The notes: generated from the sequence alone by a model not told the origin. 64,000 nucleotides of DNA from Pelagerythrobacter rhizovicinus (GCF_004135625.1 NZ_SDPV01000002.1:434001-498000), one strand, 5' to 3'; counted from the first letter of the stretch, positions 32,855-42,309 are shown. Numbers and translations: made by a program.

Positions 32855-34253
32855 ACAGCGGCTTGAACGTCACCTTCAGACCGTCCTTGGGCCGGGGGAT
32901 CGGCCAGGGCTGCCACTGCGGCTCGTAGCCATGCTCGATCGCGATCTCGTAGCGGGTGAGGAGCTGCGCCATCAGGATCTTCACCTGCATGTAGGCGAAG
33001 TGGAGCCCGAGGCACATGTGCGCCCCGCCGCCGAACGGGATCCAGGCGTACTTGTGCCGTTCCTTGACCGCTTCGGGCGTGAAGCGCATCGGATCGAAGC
33101 GGGCGGGATCGGGCCAGTATTCTTCCATGCGGTGGACGAACTGCGCGTTGATGCCGACCGGCGCGCCGGCGGGGATGCGATAGCCGCCGAACTCGAACTC
33201 GCGCAGCGCGCGGCGCGGCGTCGAGGGGACCGGCGGGATCATCCGCAGCGCTTCCTTGAACGCCATCTCGGTCAGCTCCAGCTTGCCGAGATCGTCGTAG
33301 CCGATGTCTCCGCTGCCGCCGGTCACCGCGGTGATCTCGGCCCGCAGCCGCTCCTGCCACTCAGGATGCTTCGCCAGCAGCCAGACGAGCGTCGTCGCAG
33401 ACGAGGTGATCGTGTCGTGCGCCGCCATCATCAGGAAGTTCATGTGGTCGACGACTTCGTCGACCGGCAGCATCGAGCCGTCCTCCCGCGTGGCGGTGGC
33501 GAACTGGCTGAACATGTCCTGCCCGCCGCCCTCGGCGCGGCGCCGATGGGTTTCCTTGGTGAAATAGTCGACCAGGAATTCGCGCCCCTTCACGCCCTTG
33601 CGCATCAGCGTGAAGGGCAGCGGCCTGCGGATCGGCGCGACCGAGGCCTGGACCATGTAGACGAAGGCCTCGTTGATCCGGTCCGCTTCCGGTCCCCATG
33701 GGATGCCGATGAAGCTGTCCGCCGCGAGGTCGAGCGTAAGCTGCTTGATCGCGGGGTAAAACTGCATCGGCGCGCCGCCCCAGCCCTTCACCGCCTGCGC
33801 GATCCCGCGATTGAGGCTGCCGGCATAGTGCCGCATCGGTCCCGGCTTGAACGCGATCGACAGAGCGCGGCGATCGGCACGGTGATGGTCGAAGTCCATC
33901 AGCATCAGCCCGCGCGGGAACAGCTGGTCGAGGATCGGCCCCCAGCCCTGTTCGGACGAGAACAGCTTCTCCCGGTCGAACAGCACCAGCTCGTTGGCAT
34001 CCGCCCCCACGAGCGCGATGTTCCAGCCGCCGAAGGCCCTGCTCTTGTAGACCCGGCCATACGTCTCGACCATGCGCCGGGTGAAGGCGTGCGGATCGGC
34101 GAGCATGCGGAAGGTGTTGCCGACGACCGGCCATCCACCCTCGCCGGGAATGTGCGCGACGTCGGCGTCGGTCAGCACGTTCTCGCGCCAGTGGCGCGGC
34201 GCGGCCTCGGCCGGGGCATGGGCGGAAAGCGCGGGTTCGGCAAGCGTGGCCAT
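32853..34253 (-). CDS. Cytochrome P450
   Basis: A 466-aa soluble bacterial P450. The haem-binding loop is FGGGAHMCLGLHFAYMQVK, the I-helix oxygen-activation region MMAAHDTITSSATT, and the K-helix ExxR is EALR. Starts at ATG 34253 behind an AGGAGGT Shine-Dalgarno (34262-34268). No ferredoxin or ferredoxin reductase gene adjoins, so electrons must come from partners elsewhere. The upstream 22-bp palindrome suggests control by a TetR-type regulator. Substrate unknown; fatty acids, sterols or terpenoids are possible for this type. Confidence 0.93.
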   Translation of the reverse strand: MATLAEPALSAHAPAEAAPRHWRENVLTDADVAHIPGEGGWPVVGNTFRMLADPHAFTRRMVETYGRVYKSRAFGGWNIALVGADANELVLFDREKLFSSEQGWGPILDQLFPRGLMLMDFDHHRADRRALSIAFKPGPMRHYAGSLNRGIAQAVKGWGGAPMQFYPAIKQLTLDLAADSFIGIPWGPEADRINEAFVYMVQASVAPIRRPLPFTLMRKGVKGREFLVDYFTKETHRRRAEGGGQDMFSQFATATREDGSMLPVDEVVDHMNFLMMAAHDTITSSATTLVWLLAKHPEWQERLRAEITAVTGGSGDIGYDDLGKLELTEMAFKEALRMIPPVPSTPRRALREFEFGGYRIPAGAPVGINAQFVHRMEEYWPDPARFDPMRFTPEAVKERHKYAWIPFGGGAHMCLGLHFAYMQVKILMAQLLTRYEIAIEHGYEPQWQPWPIPRPKDGLKVTFKPL

Positions 34254-34267
34254 GGCAACGGACCTCC

Positions 34268-34289
34268 TTACTTACCGCAGTGTAAGTAA
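34268..34289. promoter_or_regulatory. Perfect 8-bp inverted repeat upstream of the P450 gene (TetR-type operator)
   Basis: TTACTTAC, 6-bp spacer CGCAGT, GTAAGTAA: a perfect palindrome ending one base into the P450 Shine-Dalgarno and just 14 bp before its start codon. The TTAC...GTAA ends and 22-bp size are typical of TetR-family operators. No TetR gene is adjacent; the regulator would be encoded elsewhere. Confidence 0.6.
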
Positions 34290-34298
34290 TCCGCGCGG

Positions 34299-35321
34299 TT
34301 AAATCCAGCCCGCAAGTTCGCGGCGCACCAGCGCCTCCAGCATGTCCATCCCCGGCTCGCGCGCGTTGAGGCAGGCCAGCGCCGCGAACCGCTCACCGCC
34401 CGCGCCGAGGAATTGATCGCGGCCCTGGATCGCCAGCTCCTCCAGCGTTTCGAGGCAGTCGGCGGAGAAGCCCGGTGCGGCCACGACGAGCCGCTTGGTG
34501 CCCTTGTGTGCCTCTGCGATCAGCGTCCTGTCGGTCGCGGGTTCGAGCCATTTCGCCCGGCCAAAACGGCTTTGGAACGTGGTATTTATCCGTAAATCCG
34601 TCCGCCCGAGCGCTTCCTCCAGCAGCCGTGCCGTCTTGCGGCAATGGCAATGATAGGGATCGCCCAGGTGGAGCGTCCGCTCGGGCATGCCGTGGAAGCT
34701 CAGCAGCAGAACCTCCGGGGCGAAGTCCAGCGCATCGAGCTGCGCGCCCACGTCGCGGGCGAGCGCGTCGATGTAGAGCGGATCGTCGTGGTACGGCGGC
34801 AGCGTGCGCAACGCCGGTTGCCAACGCATTTTCCGCAGCTTGTCCGCAGCTTTGTCCACAACCGTCGCGGTCGTCGCGGCGCAGTATTGCGGATAGAGCG
34901 GCGCCAGCAGAATCCGCTCGCAGCCTTCGTCCATCAGGCCCTGAAGCTCGTCACCGATCGCCGGGCGGCCGTAGCGCATGGCCCACCGGACCCGCACCGC
35001 GTCGCCGAGCCGCTCCTGCAGGCTCGCCGCTTGTTCCGCGGTGATCGCCGCGAGCGGCGAGCCGGCCTCGGTCCAGACCTGGCGATAGGCGTGCGCGCTC
35101 TTCTTCGGCCGCGTGGTGAGCACGAGGCCGCGCAGGATCGGTTGCCACGCGAGCCGCGGAATTTCGACCACGCGCGGGTCGGACAGGAACTCGGCGAGGT
35201 AGCGCTTCACCGACGCCGCGTCCGGCGCGTCGGGCGTGCCGAGATTGACGAGCAGAACGCCCACGCGCCCGCTCCTCACCCTTGGGTGATCGCGTGGGAC
35301 GTTCTGTTCCTGCCAGGTCAT
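34299..35321 (-). CDS. hemH: Ferrochelatase
   Basis: A 340-aa ferrochelatase inserting Fe2+ into protoporphyrin IX, the last step of haem synthesis. Hallmarks are GVLLVNLGTPDAPDAASVKR at the start of the fold, LSFHGMPERTL with the catalytic His, DPYHCHCRKTARLL, and TTFQSRFGRAKWLEP. The ATG at 35321 overlaps the stop of the IorB-like gene (ATGA); the frame stays open far upstream but only as a shadow of that gene. A haem enzyme (P450) follows on the same strand across a short gap. Confidence 0.95.
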   Translation of the reverse strand: MTWQEQNVPRDHPRVRSGRVGVLLVNLGTPDAPDAASVKRYLAEFLSDPRVVEIPRLAWQPILRGLVLTTRPKKSAHAYRQVWTEAGSPLAAITAEQAASLQERLGDAVRVRWAMRYGRPAIGDELQGLMDEGCERILLAPLYPQYCAATTATVVDKAADKLRKMRWQPALRTLPPYHDDPLYIDALARDVGAQLDALDFAPEVLLLSFHGMPERTLHLGDPYHCHCRKTARLLEEALGRTDLRINTTFQSRFGRAKWLEPATDRTLIAEAHKGTKRLVVAAPGFSADCLETLEELAIQGRDQFLGAGGERFAALACLNAREPGMDMLEALVRRELAGWI

Positions 35322-37603
35322 AGACCCCCCGATAGCAGCGGCAGGCGGCGCAGGCGAAGCCCGGTTGCCGAATGAAGCGCGTTGGCGATCGCCGGTGCGG
35401 CAACAGCCACGCCGAGCTCGCCCGGATCGAACGGCTCCGCCTCGCTCGCAACGAAGTCCACCTCGATCTCCGGCACGTCGGCCAGCAGCGGCAGGTTCAG
35501 GTCGGCGAGCCGGCCCTGGACCGGCAGCCCCTGCCGGTATTCGACCGCCGCGCCGAGCGCCTGCGCCATGCCGAAGACCAGCCCGCCCTCGATCTGCTGG
35601 CGCGCGATGCCGATATTGACGATCCGCCCGATGTCGACCGCCGCGGCAAGGCGCGTTACCCGCACACCGCCCTCGTCCTGGCGCGCCGTAGCGATACAGG
35701 CGATCCGCCCCCCCGTCTCGGCCTCGCCCATCCGGTGGCAAGCCAGGCCCTTCCCGCTCTGGTCCAATCCGCCATCCCACTCGGCGAGCCGCGCGACGCG
35801 CTGGAGGCATTCGACCATGCGCGCGTCGTCGCCCAGCATTCCCACCCGATACGACAGCGGTTCGCGCCCGTTCCGCGCGGCCAGCTCGTCCAGGAAGCAC
35901 TCGATGAAGAATGCCGTGTAGCCGTGCGAATTGGCGCGCATCCGGCCGCTGGGCATTCCCGTCGTGACCGGAATGTGCTCGACCGTGGCGTTGGGGATCG
36001 CATAGGGCGGCAGTGCGCCTGCCGTCACCATGTGGTCGATCTCCCCGGCGCTGTTCCGTATCGCGGCCCAGCTCGTCTCGTTGTCGAACAGGCGGCGGCC
36101 GAACTCGCGTGCTGCCGGTTGCATGGCGAGCCGCACCCTGAGCGCCGTTACCTCCCCATTTCCGCCGGGGCGGACCCTGGCAGAGACGATCGCGGAAACC
36201 GGGGCACGAGGCCGCCCGGCCAGCTGCTCCTCCCACCGCGACCAGACGAGTTGGACGGGGCGGCCATGTTTCTCGCCGACCTCGCGCGCGATCAGCGCCG
36301 CCTCGATCGCGTGGTCATGTTCGAGCCGTCGATCGAAGCTGCCGCCTGCCGCCATGGGATAGAGAATCACGTCGGATATCGAGAGCCCGAGCGCCTCTGC
36401 GGCCGCGCCGCGTGCCCGTTCGGGTGCCTGGCTCGCGATCCACAGCTCAAGGCGGCCATCGGCAAAGCGTGCGGTCGCGCTCGCGGTCTCGAGCGTTGCG
36501 TGCGTGCCCGGCGCGACATCGTAGCGCAGAGCCAGATCGGGCGCCTCGGCCCACTCGGCACCGTCCCCGCGTAGCGCGACCGCTTCTCCGGTCCCCCGCC
36601 GGATTGCGTCATCGAGCGTCGCCTCGATCTCTCCCGATTCGATCGGCGCGGTGACACGGAAACGCGGGCGCATGGCTTCCACGGCGCGATCGGCCGCCCA
36701 CCAGTTGGTCGCGACCGCGGCGAGCCAGCGCTTGCCTTCCACCACCTGCACCAGTTCGGCGATAGGCGCGGCACGGCGCGGCTCGAAATGCGACAGCTTG
36801 GCCTCCGCCACCGGCCCATGCCTGATCGCCGCATAGACCATGCCGGGCAGCCGCACGTCTCCGGCAAAGAGGAAGCTGCCATCGACCTTTGCCGGCAAGT
36901 CGAGCCGCGGATAGGAGGTCGCCGCATCCGCCTCGCCCGCGATCGGTGTCTCGGAAGCGGGAAGCGGGCGCAGGGGCGGCGGATCGGGAGGCGCAAGCTC
37001 CGCGGCTTCCTCCGCAAGTTCCGCGAAACGCAACCGTTTCTCACCGTGGCGCACGAGGCCGTCAGCGGCCTCGCACTCTTCCCAGGCAACGCCCCACCGG
37101 TCGGCCGCTGCCATGCACAGCACCGCGCGTGCCGAAGCCGCAGCCTCCCGGCAGGGGCGCTCGTAGGCCGCAAGCGTCGTGCCCTCGGCGGTCGCGGCGA
37201 AACGCGCCTCCTGCGCGTAGCGCTTCGCCAGCAGATCGTCCGGCTCGCCCGCCAGCCCGGGGGCGAGGGGCATCCACAGCGGAGCCCACCGGGCGGCCAG
37301 CGGCACATTGGCGTAGGCACCGCTCGGCGGTGCGGGCTCGACGGCAATCTGCCGCCAGTCCGCACCGAGCTCGACCGCAACCACCTGCGGCAGGATCGTC
37401 GTCACGCCCTGTCCCATTTCGAGCTGCGGCACGGCAACGGTGACGACACCGTCCCGCGCGATCTTGAGCCAGGCGCCGAATGCGTATTCGCCGCGCCCCG
37501 GCGGGAGGGGATCGGGAAAGGTGCGCGGGCGCAGCGCCCAGGCGACGAGCAGCCCCCCGCCGACCGCGGCACCTACAAGGATTCCGCGGCGGCTGACTTG
37601 CAT
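35318..37603 (-). CDS. Molybdopterin-binding aldehyde/isoquinoline oxidoreductase large subunit (IorB-like)
   Basis: A 761-aa xanthine-oxidase-family molybdoprotein of the isoquinoline 1-oxidoreductase beta type. It begins with a twin-arginine-like signal/anchor (SRRGILVGAAVGGGLLVAW). Cofactor and active-site segments include LEMGQGVTTILPQVVAVELG, AAGGSFDRRLEHD, GMPSGRMRANSHGYTAFF and a C-terminal GELGVAVAAPAIANAL with the catalytic Glu. ATG 37603 is one base after the mrp stop; the frame extends to 37834 only as overlap with mrp. The usual [2Fe-2S] partner (IorA) is not adjacent, which is odd. Substrate unknown. Confidence 0.88.
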   Translation of the reverse strand: MQVSRRGILVGAAVGGGLLVAWALRPRTFPDPLPPGRGEYAFGAWLKIARDGVVTVAVPQLEMGQGVTTILPQVVAVELGADWRQIAVEPAPPSGAYANVPLAARWAPLWMPLAPGLAGEPDDLLAKRYAQEARFAATAEGTTLAAYERPCREAAASARAVLCMAAADRWGVAWEECEAADGLVRHGEKRLRFAELAEEAAELAPPDPPPLRPLPASETPIAGEADAATSYPRLDLPAKVDGSFLFAGDVRLPGMVYAAIRHGPVAEAKLSHFEPRRAAPIAELVQVVEGKRWLAAVATNWWAADRAVEAMRPRFRVTAPIESGEIEATLDDAIRRGTGEAVALRGDGAEWAEAPDLALRYDVAPGTHATLETASATARFADGRLELWIASQAPERARGAAAEALGLSISDVILYPMAAGGSFDRRLEHDHAIEAALIAREVGEKHGRPVQLVWSRWEEQLAGRPRAPVSAIVSARVRPGGNGEVTALRVRLAMQPAAREFGRRLFDNETSWAAIRNSAGEIDHMVTAGALPPYAIPNATVEHIPVTTGMPSGRMRANSHGYTAFFIECFLDELAARNGREPLSYRVGMLGDDARMVECLQRVARLAEWDGGLDQSGKGLACHRMGEAETGGRIACIATARQDEGGVRVTRLAAAVDIGRIVNIGIARQQIEGGLVFGMAQALGAAVEYRQGLPVQGRLADLNLPLLADVPEIEVDFVASEAEPFDPGELGVAVAAPAIANALHSATGLRLRRLPLLSGGL

Positions 37604-37604
37604 C

Positions 37605-38570
37605 TCAGGTGTCCGCCCCGTCGAGCCAGCGGACGAGCCTGTCCCCGATCGCGCGGAACGCCTCTCCATGCGCGTCATCACCGGCGGCAGGCGGCGTTCC
37701 CGTGTCGCTTGCCTCGCGAATCCCGAGGGCGAGCGGAATGCGCCCGAGGAAGGGCACGCCCTTTTCCGCCGCCGTGGCTTCGCCCCCGCCGGCCCCGAAC
37801 GGATCGCTGATTTCTCCGCAGTGGGGGCAGGCATAGCCGGCCATGTTCTCGACCAGACCGACGACCGGCACGCCCCCCGCCTCGAACATCTGCATCGCCC
37901 GTGTCGCGTCGATAAGCGCGAGGTCCTGCGGGGTGGACACGATCACCGCCCCCGCCGGCTTGAAACGCTGGAGCATGGTCAGCTGCACGTCTCCGGTTCC
38001 GGGCGGCAAATCGACCAGCAGCAGTTCGGTATCGCCCCATTGCGCGTCGATGAGCTGGCCCAGCGCACGCCCCGCCATCGGGCCGCGCCAGGCGATCGCG
38101 CGGCCGGGCTCGACCAGATGCCCCATCGAGAGCACGCGAACCCCCCACCGGCTTTCGACCGGCACCAACTTGTCGTTCTCCGCCACCGGGCGCTCGCCCT
38201 CGTTCGCGAGCAGCTTCGGCTGCGAGGGACCGTAGATGTCCGCGTCGACGATCCCTACCTTCCGCCCGGCTCTGGCGAGAGCGACCGCGAGGTTCGTCGT
38301 CAGCGTCGACTTGCCGACGCCGCCCTTGCCCGACCCGATCGCAATGATCCGGCGTGCCGGCCGGTCGGCCATCATCGCAACCCGAACCTCCGCCACGCCC
38401 TCCGTTCGGCCGAGCGTGTCTTTCACCGCTGCCTCGATATCGCTGCGGCCCTGCGCGTCGAGACCGGACGCATCGAGGATTGCAGTGACCCTGCCTTCGG
38501 CAATGCGCAGCGATCGCACCCGCGCGGCAATTGCGGCGGGCAGGCGGGCTTTCAACTCCTCATCGGTCAT
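37605..38570 (-). CDS. mrp: Mrp/NBP35-family iron-sulfur carrier P-loop ATPase
   Basis: A 321-aa ApbC/Mrp protein that carries Fe-S clusters to apoproteins. An N-terminal MIP18/DUF59-like domain (MTDEELKARLPAA ..., ~1-80) is followed by the deviant Walker A IGSGKGGVGKSTLTTNLA, VGIVDADIYGPSQPKLL, DLPPGTGDVQLTMLQ and the cluster-binding CPHC. The start at 38570 is chosen over 38630 because it begins the conserved domain. Encoded just before a molybdo-enzyme and ferrochelatase, both in metal/cofactor metabolism. Confidence 0.93.
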   Translation of the reverse strand: MTDEELKARLPAAIAARVRSLRIAEGRVTAILDASGLDAQGRSDIEAAVKDTLGRTEGVAEVRVAMMADRPARRIIAIGSGKGGVGKSTLTTNLAVALARAGRKVGIVDADIYGPSQPKLLANEGERPVAENDKLVPVESRWGVRVLSMGHLVEPGRAIAWRGPMAGRALGQLIDAQWGDTELLLVDLPPGTGDVQLTMLQRFKPAGAVIVSTPQDLALIDATRAMQMFEAGGVPVVGLVENMAGYACPHCGEISDPFGAGGGEATAAEKGVPFLGRIPLALGIREASDTGTPPAAGDDAHGEAFRAIGDRLVRWLDGADT

Positions 38571-38644
38571 CGCGCGCGTCACTAGCACCAAAATCGGCGG
38601 CGCAACCCCTGTTTTTCCCGCGATCGCCACCTATAAAGGCTGCC

Positions 38645-39793
38645 ATGAACATCTTGGGCGGTTTTCAGAAACGCATAGCGCTGGCGATGGCCGGCAAGAG
38701 CCCGTGGGGCGGCAAACCGGGGGGAAGCGGCGGCAAGGACGGCGAGACGCCGGACGAGACGCCGGCCGAGGATTCGCCGCGCGGCCCACGCAATCCCTGG
38801 CTTCCCGGCGGCGGAGGCGACGAGCCGCGCCGATCGGCCAATATCGAGGATATCTTCAAGCATCGCGGCCCCGAAGGCCCGCGCCGTGGCGGCGGCGGAC
38901 CCCGCTTTCGCCTTCCCGAGGGGCCCGGCGGACGCAGCTGGTTCCCGCTGGCGATCGCCGCGATCGCCGCGATCTGGCTGTTCGTCACCAGCATTCACCA
39001 GGTCGCCCCGCGCGAACAGGGAATCGTGACCTGGCTCGGCGGCAAATACTCGCACACGCTCTCGCCAGGCCTCAACTTCACGTTCCCCTGGCCGATCCAG
39101 GTGGTGGAAATCGAGAACGTCAGCCAGATCCGTTCGGAAAGCATCCCCGGCACTGACGAGGAAAAGCTGATTCTCACCGGCGACCAGAACCTGGTCGACC
39201 TCTCTTACCTGATCCGTTGGAACATCAAGGACCTGAAGCAATTCAGGTTCCAGCTCGCCGATCCGGAGGAGACGATCCGCGAAGTGGCGGAGGCTGCGAT
39301 GCGCGCCTCGGTTGCAGAGCAGGAACTCGACAGCGTCCTGTCGGGCGCCGGTCGCGCAGAGATCGAGGAACGCGTGCGCACCCGCATGCAGACGATTCTG
39401 GACGCCTATCGCGCAGGCGTCGCCGTGCAGGGCATCGAGATCGAGAAGACCGATCCCCCGGTCGAGGTGGTCGAGGCGTTCAAGGACGTTTCGGCTGCCC
39501 AGCAGGATGCGGAAACCGCCGTCAACAGCGCGCGCGCCTATGCCCAGCGCGTGCTTGCGCGGGCGCAAGGCGACGCGGCGGCGTTCGACCAGATCTACGA
39601 AGAGTATCGCCTGGCGCCCCAAGTCACCCGCCAGCGGCTCTATTACGAAACGATGGAAAGCGTGCTGAGCCAGACCGACAAGACCATAATCGAAGCAGAA
39701 GGTGTCACCCCGTACCTTCCACTGCCCGAGGTGCAGCGCCGCTCGCGAGCATCGACTCCGCCCCCGGCGGTAACCACCCCGGAGGGACAGTGA
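38645..39793 (+). CDS. hflK: FtsH protease modulator HflK
   Basis: A 382-aa SPFH/stomatin-family membrane protein. A long Gly/Pro-rich cytoplasmic start (WGGKPGGSGGKDGETPDET...) precedes one TM helix (WFPLAIAAIAAIWLFVTSI, ~103-121) and the periplasmic SPFH domain (VAPREQGIVTWLGGKYSHTL; PGLNFTFPWPIQVVEIE). A coiled-coil region around ~270-330 follows. It forms a complex with HflC that cages FtsH and limits membrane-protein proteolysis. One base separates it from hflC. Start ATG 38645 chosen; the frame opens earlier without supporting features. Confidence 0.94.
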   Translation: MNILGGFQKRIALAMAGKSPWGGKPGGSGGKDGETPDETPAEDSPRGPRNPWLPGGGGDEPRRSANIEDIFKHRGPEGPRRGGGGPRFRLPEGPGGRSWFPLAIAAIAAIWLFVTSIHQVAPREQGIVTWLGGKYSHTLSPGLNFTFPWPIQVVEIENVSQIRSESIPGTDEEKLILTGDQNLVDLSYLIRWNIKDLKQFRFQLADPEETIREVAEAAMRASVAEQELDSVLSGAGRAEIEERVRTRMQTILDAYRAGVAVQGIEIEKTDPPVEVVEAFKDVSAAQQDAETAVNSARAYAQRVLARAQGDAAAFDQIYEEYRLAPQVTRQRLYYETMESVLSQTDKTIIEAEGVTPYLPLPEVQRRSRASTPPPAVTTPEGQ

Positions 39794-39794
39794 C

Positions 39795-40640
39795 ATGACC
39801 CGCATCTGGCAGGACCATAAAGGCAGCGTCATTGCGCTCGGCATCGCGCTCCTCGCGCTGCTTTCGAGCATCGCCATCGTGCCCGAGACGCATCAGGCGG
39901 TCATCATTCAGGGCGGCCGGCCGGACCGCGTCGCCAACCAGTTCCAGCCCGACGCACCCTATGGTCAGACCGGCGCGGGCATCGTGCTACGCATCCCGGG
40001 CTATGAACGCGTGCAGATGATCGACAAGCGCGTGCTGGATCTCGACATGGAGCGGCAGCAGGTGCTTTCGAGCGACCAGCAGCGGCTGCAGGTCGACGCC
40101 TATGCCCGCTTCCGCATCATCGACCCCGTGCTGATGGTCGAGAACGCGGGTTCGGAAGAGATCCTGCGGACGCAGTTGTCGCCGATTCTCACCTCGGTGC
40201 TGCGGCAGGAACTCGGACGACGGCCCTTCGCCTCTCTGCTGACGGCGGAGCGCGGGACGGCGATGGCGGCGATCCGCGACGCACTCGACCGCGAGGCACG
40301 CAGCTACGGGGCGCAGGTGATCGACGTGCGGATCAAGCGCGCCGACCTGCCCGACGGCGCCCCGCTCGCAGCCGCCTTCACGCGCATGCGAACCGATCGC
40401 GAGGAGGAAGCGGCGACGATCCGCGCGCAGGGACAGAAGAACGCGCAGATCATTCGCGCCGAGGCCGAAGCCGACGCCGCATCCACTTATGCGGCGGCTT
40501 ACGGCAAGGACCCGGAGTTCTACGACTTCTACCGGGCGATGGAGAGCTACCGCCGTACGTTCGAACAAGGCGGAGGCGAAAGCACGATGATCCTTTCGCC
40601 GGACAATGAGTACCTGCGCCAGTTCCGGGGACAGCGCTGA
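39795..40640 (+). CDS. hflC: FtsH protease modulator HflC
   Basis: A 281-aa SPFH-domain partner of HflK. An N-terminal TM helix (VIALGIALLALLSSIAIVP) is followed by VPETHQAVIIQGGRPDRV, the SPFH core (GIVLRIPGYERVQMIDKRVL), the conserved VIDVRIKRADLPDG and a coiled-coil ending. Starts one base after the hflK stop, so it is in the same transcript. The Do-protease gene follows 121 bp later, giving a membrane/envelope protein quality-control cluster. Confidence 0.94.
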   Translation: MTRIWQDHKGSVIALGIALLALLSSIAIVPETHQAVIIQGGRPDRVANQFQPDAPYGQTGAGIVLRIPGYERVQMIDKRVLDLDMERQQVLSSDQQRLQVDAYARFRIIDPVLMVENAGSEEILRTQLSPILTSVLRQELGRRPFASLLTAERGTAMAAIRDALDREARSYGAQVIDVRIKRADLPDGAPLAAAFTRMRTDREEEAATIRAQGQKNAQIIRAEAEADAASTYAAAYGKDPEFYDFYRAMESYRRTFEQGGGESTMILSPDNEYLRQFRGQR

Positions 40641-40761
40641 CGCGCGGATATTCAAGTCGGGTTCAGGGCACGATGCCATCTATCCGGCACCGGGACTGAG
40701 CCGCCCCTGCGTGGGTATTGAGACTGACGATTACGAGAGGAAGCATAAGGAAGTGACGCCC

Positions 40762-42282
40762 GTGAAATACGCCTATGGCCTGACTTCGGCGCTCCTTGTC
40801 GGCGGCGCAGCGATCTCGCTCGCCACCGGGCATCCTGCGGGAGCCCAGGTTGCACAGAACGACGACAGCCGCATCGCTGGCGCGGTGCCGCGCGCCGGCG
40901 CGCCCGAAAGCTTCGCCGAGCTCACCGCCCAGCTTCAGCCCGCGGTGGTCAACATCTCGACCAAGCAGCGGATCGAAGTGCAGAGCATGAACCCGTTCGC
41001 CGGCACGCCGTTCGAGGGGCTGTTCGGCCGACGCGGCGGCCAGCAGCAGCCGCAGTATCGCGAGGGGCAGTCGCTCGGTTCGGGGTTCATCGTTTCGGCC
41101 GACGGCTACGTGGTGACGAACAACCACGTCATCAGCCCGCCCGGACGTGGTGCAACGGTGGAAGAAATCACCGTGACCATGCCCGACGGCACCGAGTATC
41201 CGGCGGAGCTGGTCGGGGCGGATGCCGCCTCTGACCTCGCAGTCCTCAAGATCAACCGCGACGAGCCGTTCCCGTTCGTCGAGTTCGGCGATTCGCGGCA
41301 AACCCGCGCAGGCGATTGGGTGATCGCGATCGGCAACCCGTTCGGCCTCGGCGGCACGGTCACCTCCGGCATCGTGTCTTCGGTGCTGCGCACCGCCGGC
41401 AGCGGACCCTACGACCGCTATATCCAGACCGATGCGAGCATAAACCGCGGAAACTCGGGCGGTCCGCTGTTCGACATGCGCGGCAACGTCATCGGCATCA
41501 ATAACGCCATCCTGTCGCCGACCGGCGGCAGCGTGGGCATCGGCTTCGCGATCCCGGCCGAGATTGCCGCCCCGATCGTCGATCAGCTCCGCGAGGGCGA
41601 GGAGATCGAGCGCGGCTATCTCGGAGTGCGGATCCAGCAGGTGACCGACGATCTGGCCGACTCGCTCGGCCTGGATCGCAGCCGCGGCGAGTTCGTGCAG
41701 TCGGTCGAGCCGGGCGCAGCTGCCGACGAGGCCGGCATTCGCGCTGGCGATGTCGTCGTCAAGGTGAACGGACAGGACGTGACGCCCGATCAGACGCTCT
41801 CGTTCCTGGTCGCGAATATCGCCCCGGGTACACGGGTGCCGATCGAGCTCTATCGCGACGGTGAGCGGCGGCGCGTGAACGTGACCGTCGGGAAGCGCCC
41901 CAGCGAAGAAGAACTCGCCCAGCAGCAGATGTTCGATCCCGATGCACAGCCGGAAGTTCCGCAAGGAACCGAAGGCGGGGTGATCGGGGAGAGCCTCGGC
42001 CTTCAGGTGATGGAACTCACGCCGTCGATCAGGCGCCAGCTCGGCGTGTCGGCGGACACCGCCGGCGTGATCGTCGCGGCGGTCGATCCGAATGCGGATG
42101 CGGCCCGCAAGGGCCTGCAGCGCGGCGATATCCTGCTGAGCGCCAACTACAACGACGTCGCCTCCGTGGCGGATCTGGAGCAGGCCGTGCGCGAGACGCA
42201 GGAAAGCGGGCGCCAGGCCGTCCTCCTGCGGGTCCAGCGGCGCGGTCAGCCGGCAATCTACGTGCCGATCCGGCTCCGCTGA
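40762..42282 (+). CDS. degP: Periplasmic Do-family serine protease (DegP/DegQ/MucD-like)
   Basis: A 506-aa HtrA protease. GTG 40762 (nine bases after AAGGAA) gives a clean signal peptide (KYAYGLTSALLVGGAAISLA ... AGAQ); GTG 40753 is also possible. The catalytic triad is His in TNNHVIS, Asp in SDLAVLKI and Ser in INRGNSGGPLF. Two PDZ domains follow (ERGYLGVRIQQVTDDLAD... and LGLQVMELTPSIRRQLGVSAD...), with QNDDSR and Pro/Arg-rich linkers. It degrades misfolded periplasmic proteins. Ends at a strong terminator. Confidence 0.94.
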   Translation: MKYAYGLTSALLVGGAAISLATGHPAGAQVAQNDDSRIAGAVPRAGAPESFAELTAQLQPAVVNISTKQRIEVQSMNPFAGTPFEGLFGRRGGQQQPQYREGQSLGSGFIVSADGYVVTNNHVISPPGRGATVEEITVTMPDGTEYPAELVGADAASDLAVLKINRDEPFPFVEFGDSRQTRAGDWVIAIGNPFGLGGTVTSGIVSSVLRTAGSGPYDRYIQTDASINRGNSGGPLFDMRGNVIGINNAILSPTGGSVGIGFAIPAEIAAPIVDQLREGEEIERGYLGVRIQQVTDDLADSLGLDRSRGEFVQSVEPGAAADEAGIRAGDVVVKVNGQDVTPDQTLSFLVANIAPGTRVPIELYRDGERRRVNVTVGKRPSEEELAQQQMFDPDAQPEVPQGTEGGVIGESLGLQVMELTPSIRRQLGVSADTAGVIVAAVDPNADAARKGLQRGDILLSANYNDVASVADLEQAVRETQESGRQAVLLRVQRRGQPAIYVPIRLR

Positions 42283-42309
42283 TCGGCCCCTCGCACGCGT
42301 AAACAGAGA

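Noticed and set aside
32931-34289. 452-codon plus-strand frame
   Set aside because: Antisense to the P450 gene, which carries all haem-binding motifs.
35321-36236. Upstream extension of hemH to 645 codons
   Set aside because: The added part overlaps the IorB-like gene; the hemH fold begins at the ATGA overlap at 35321.
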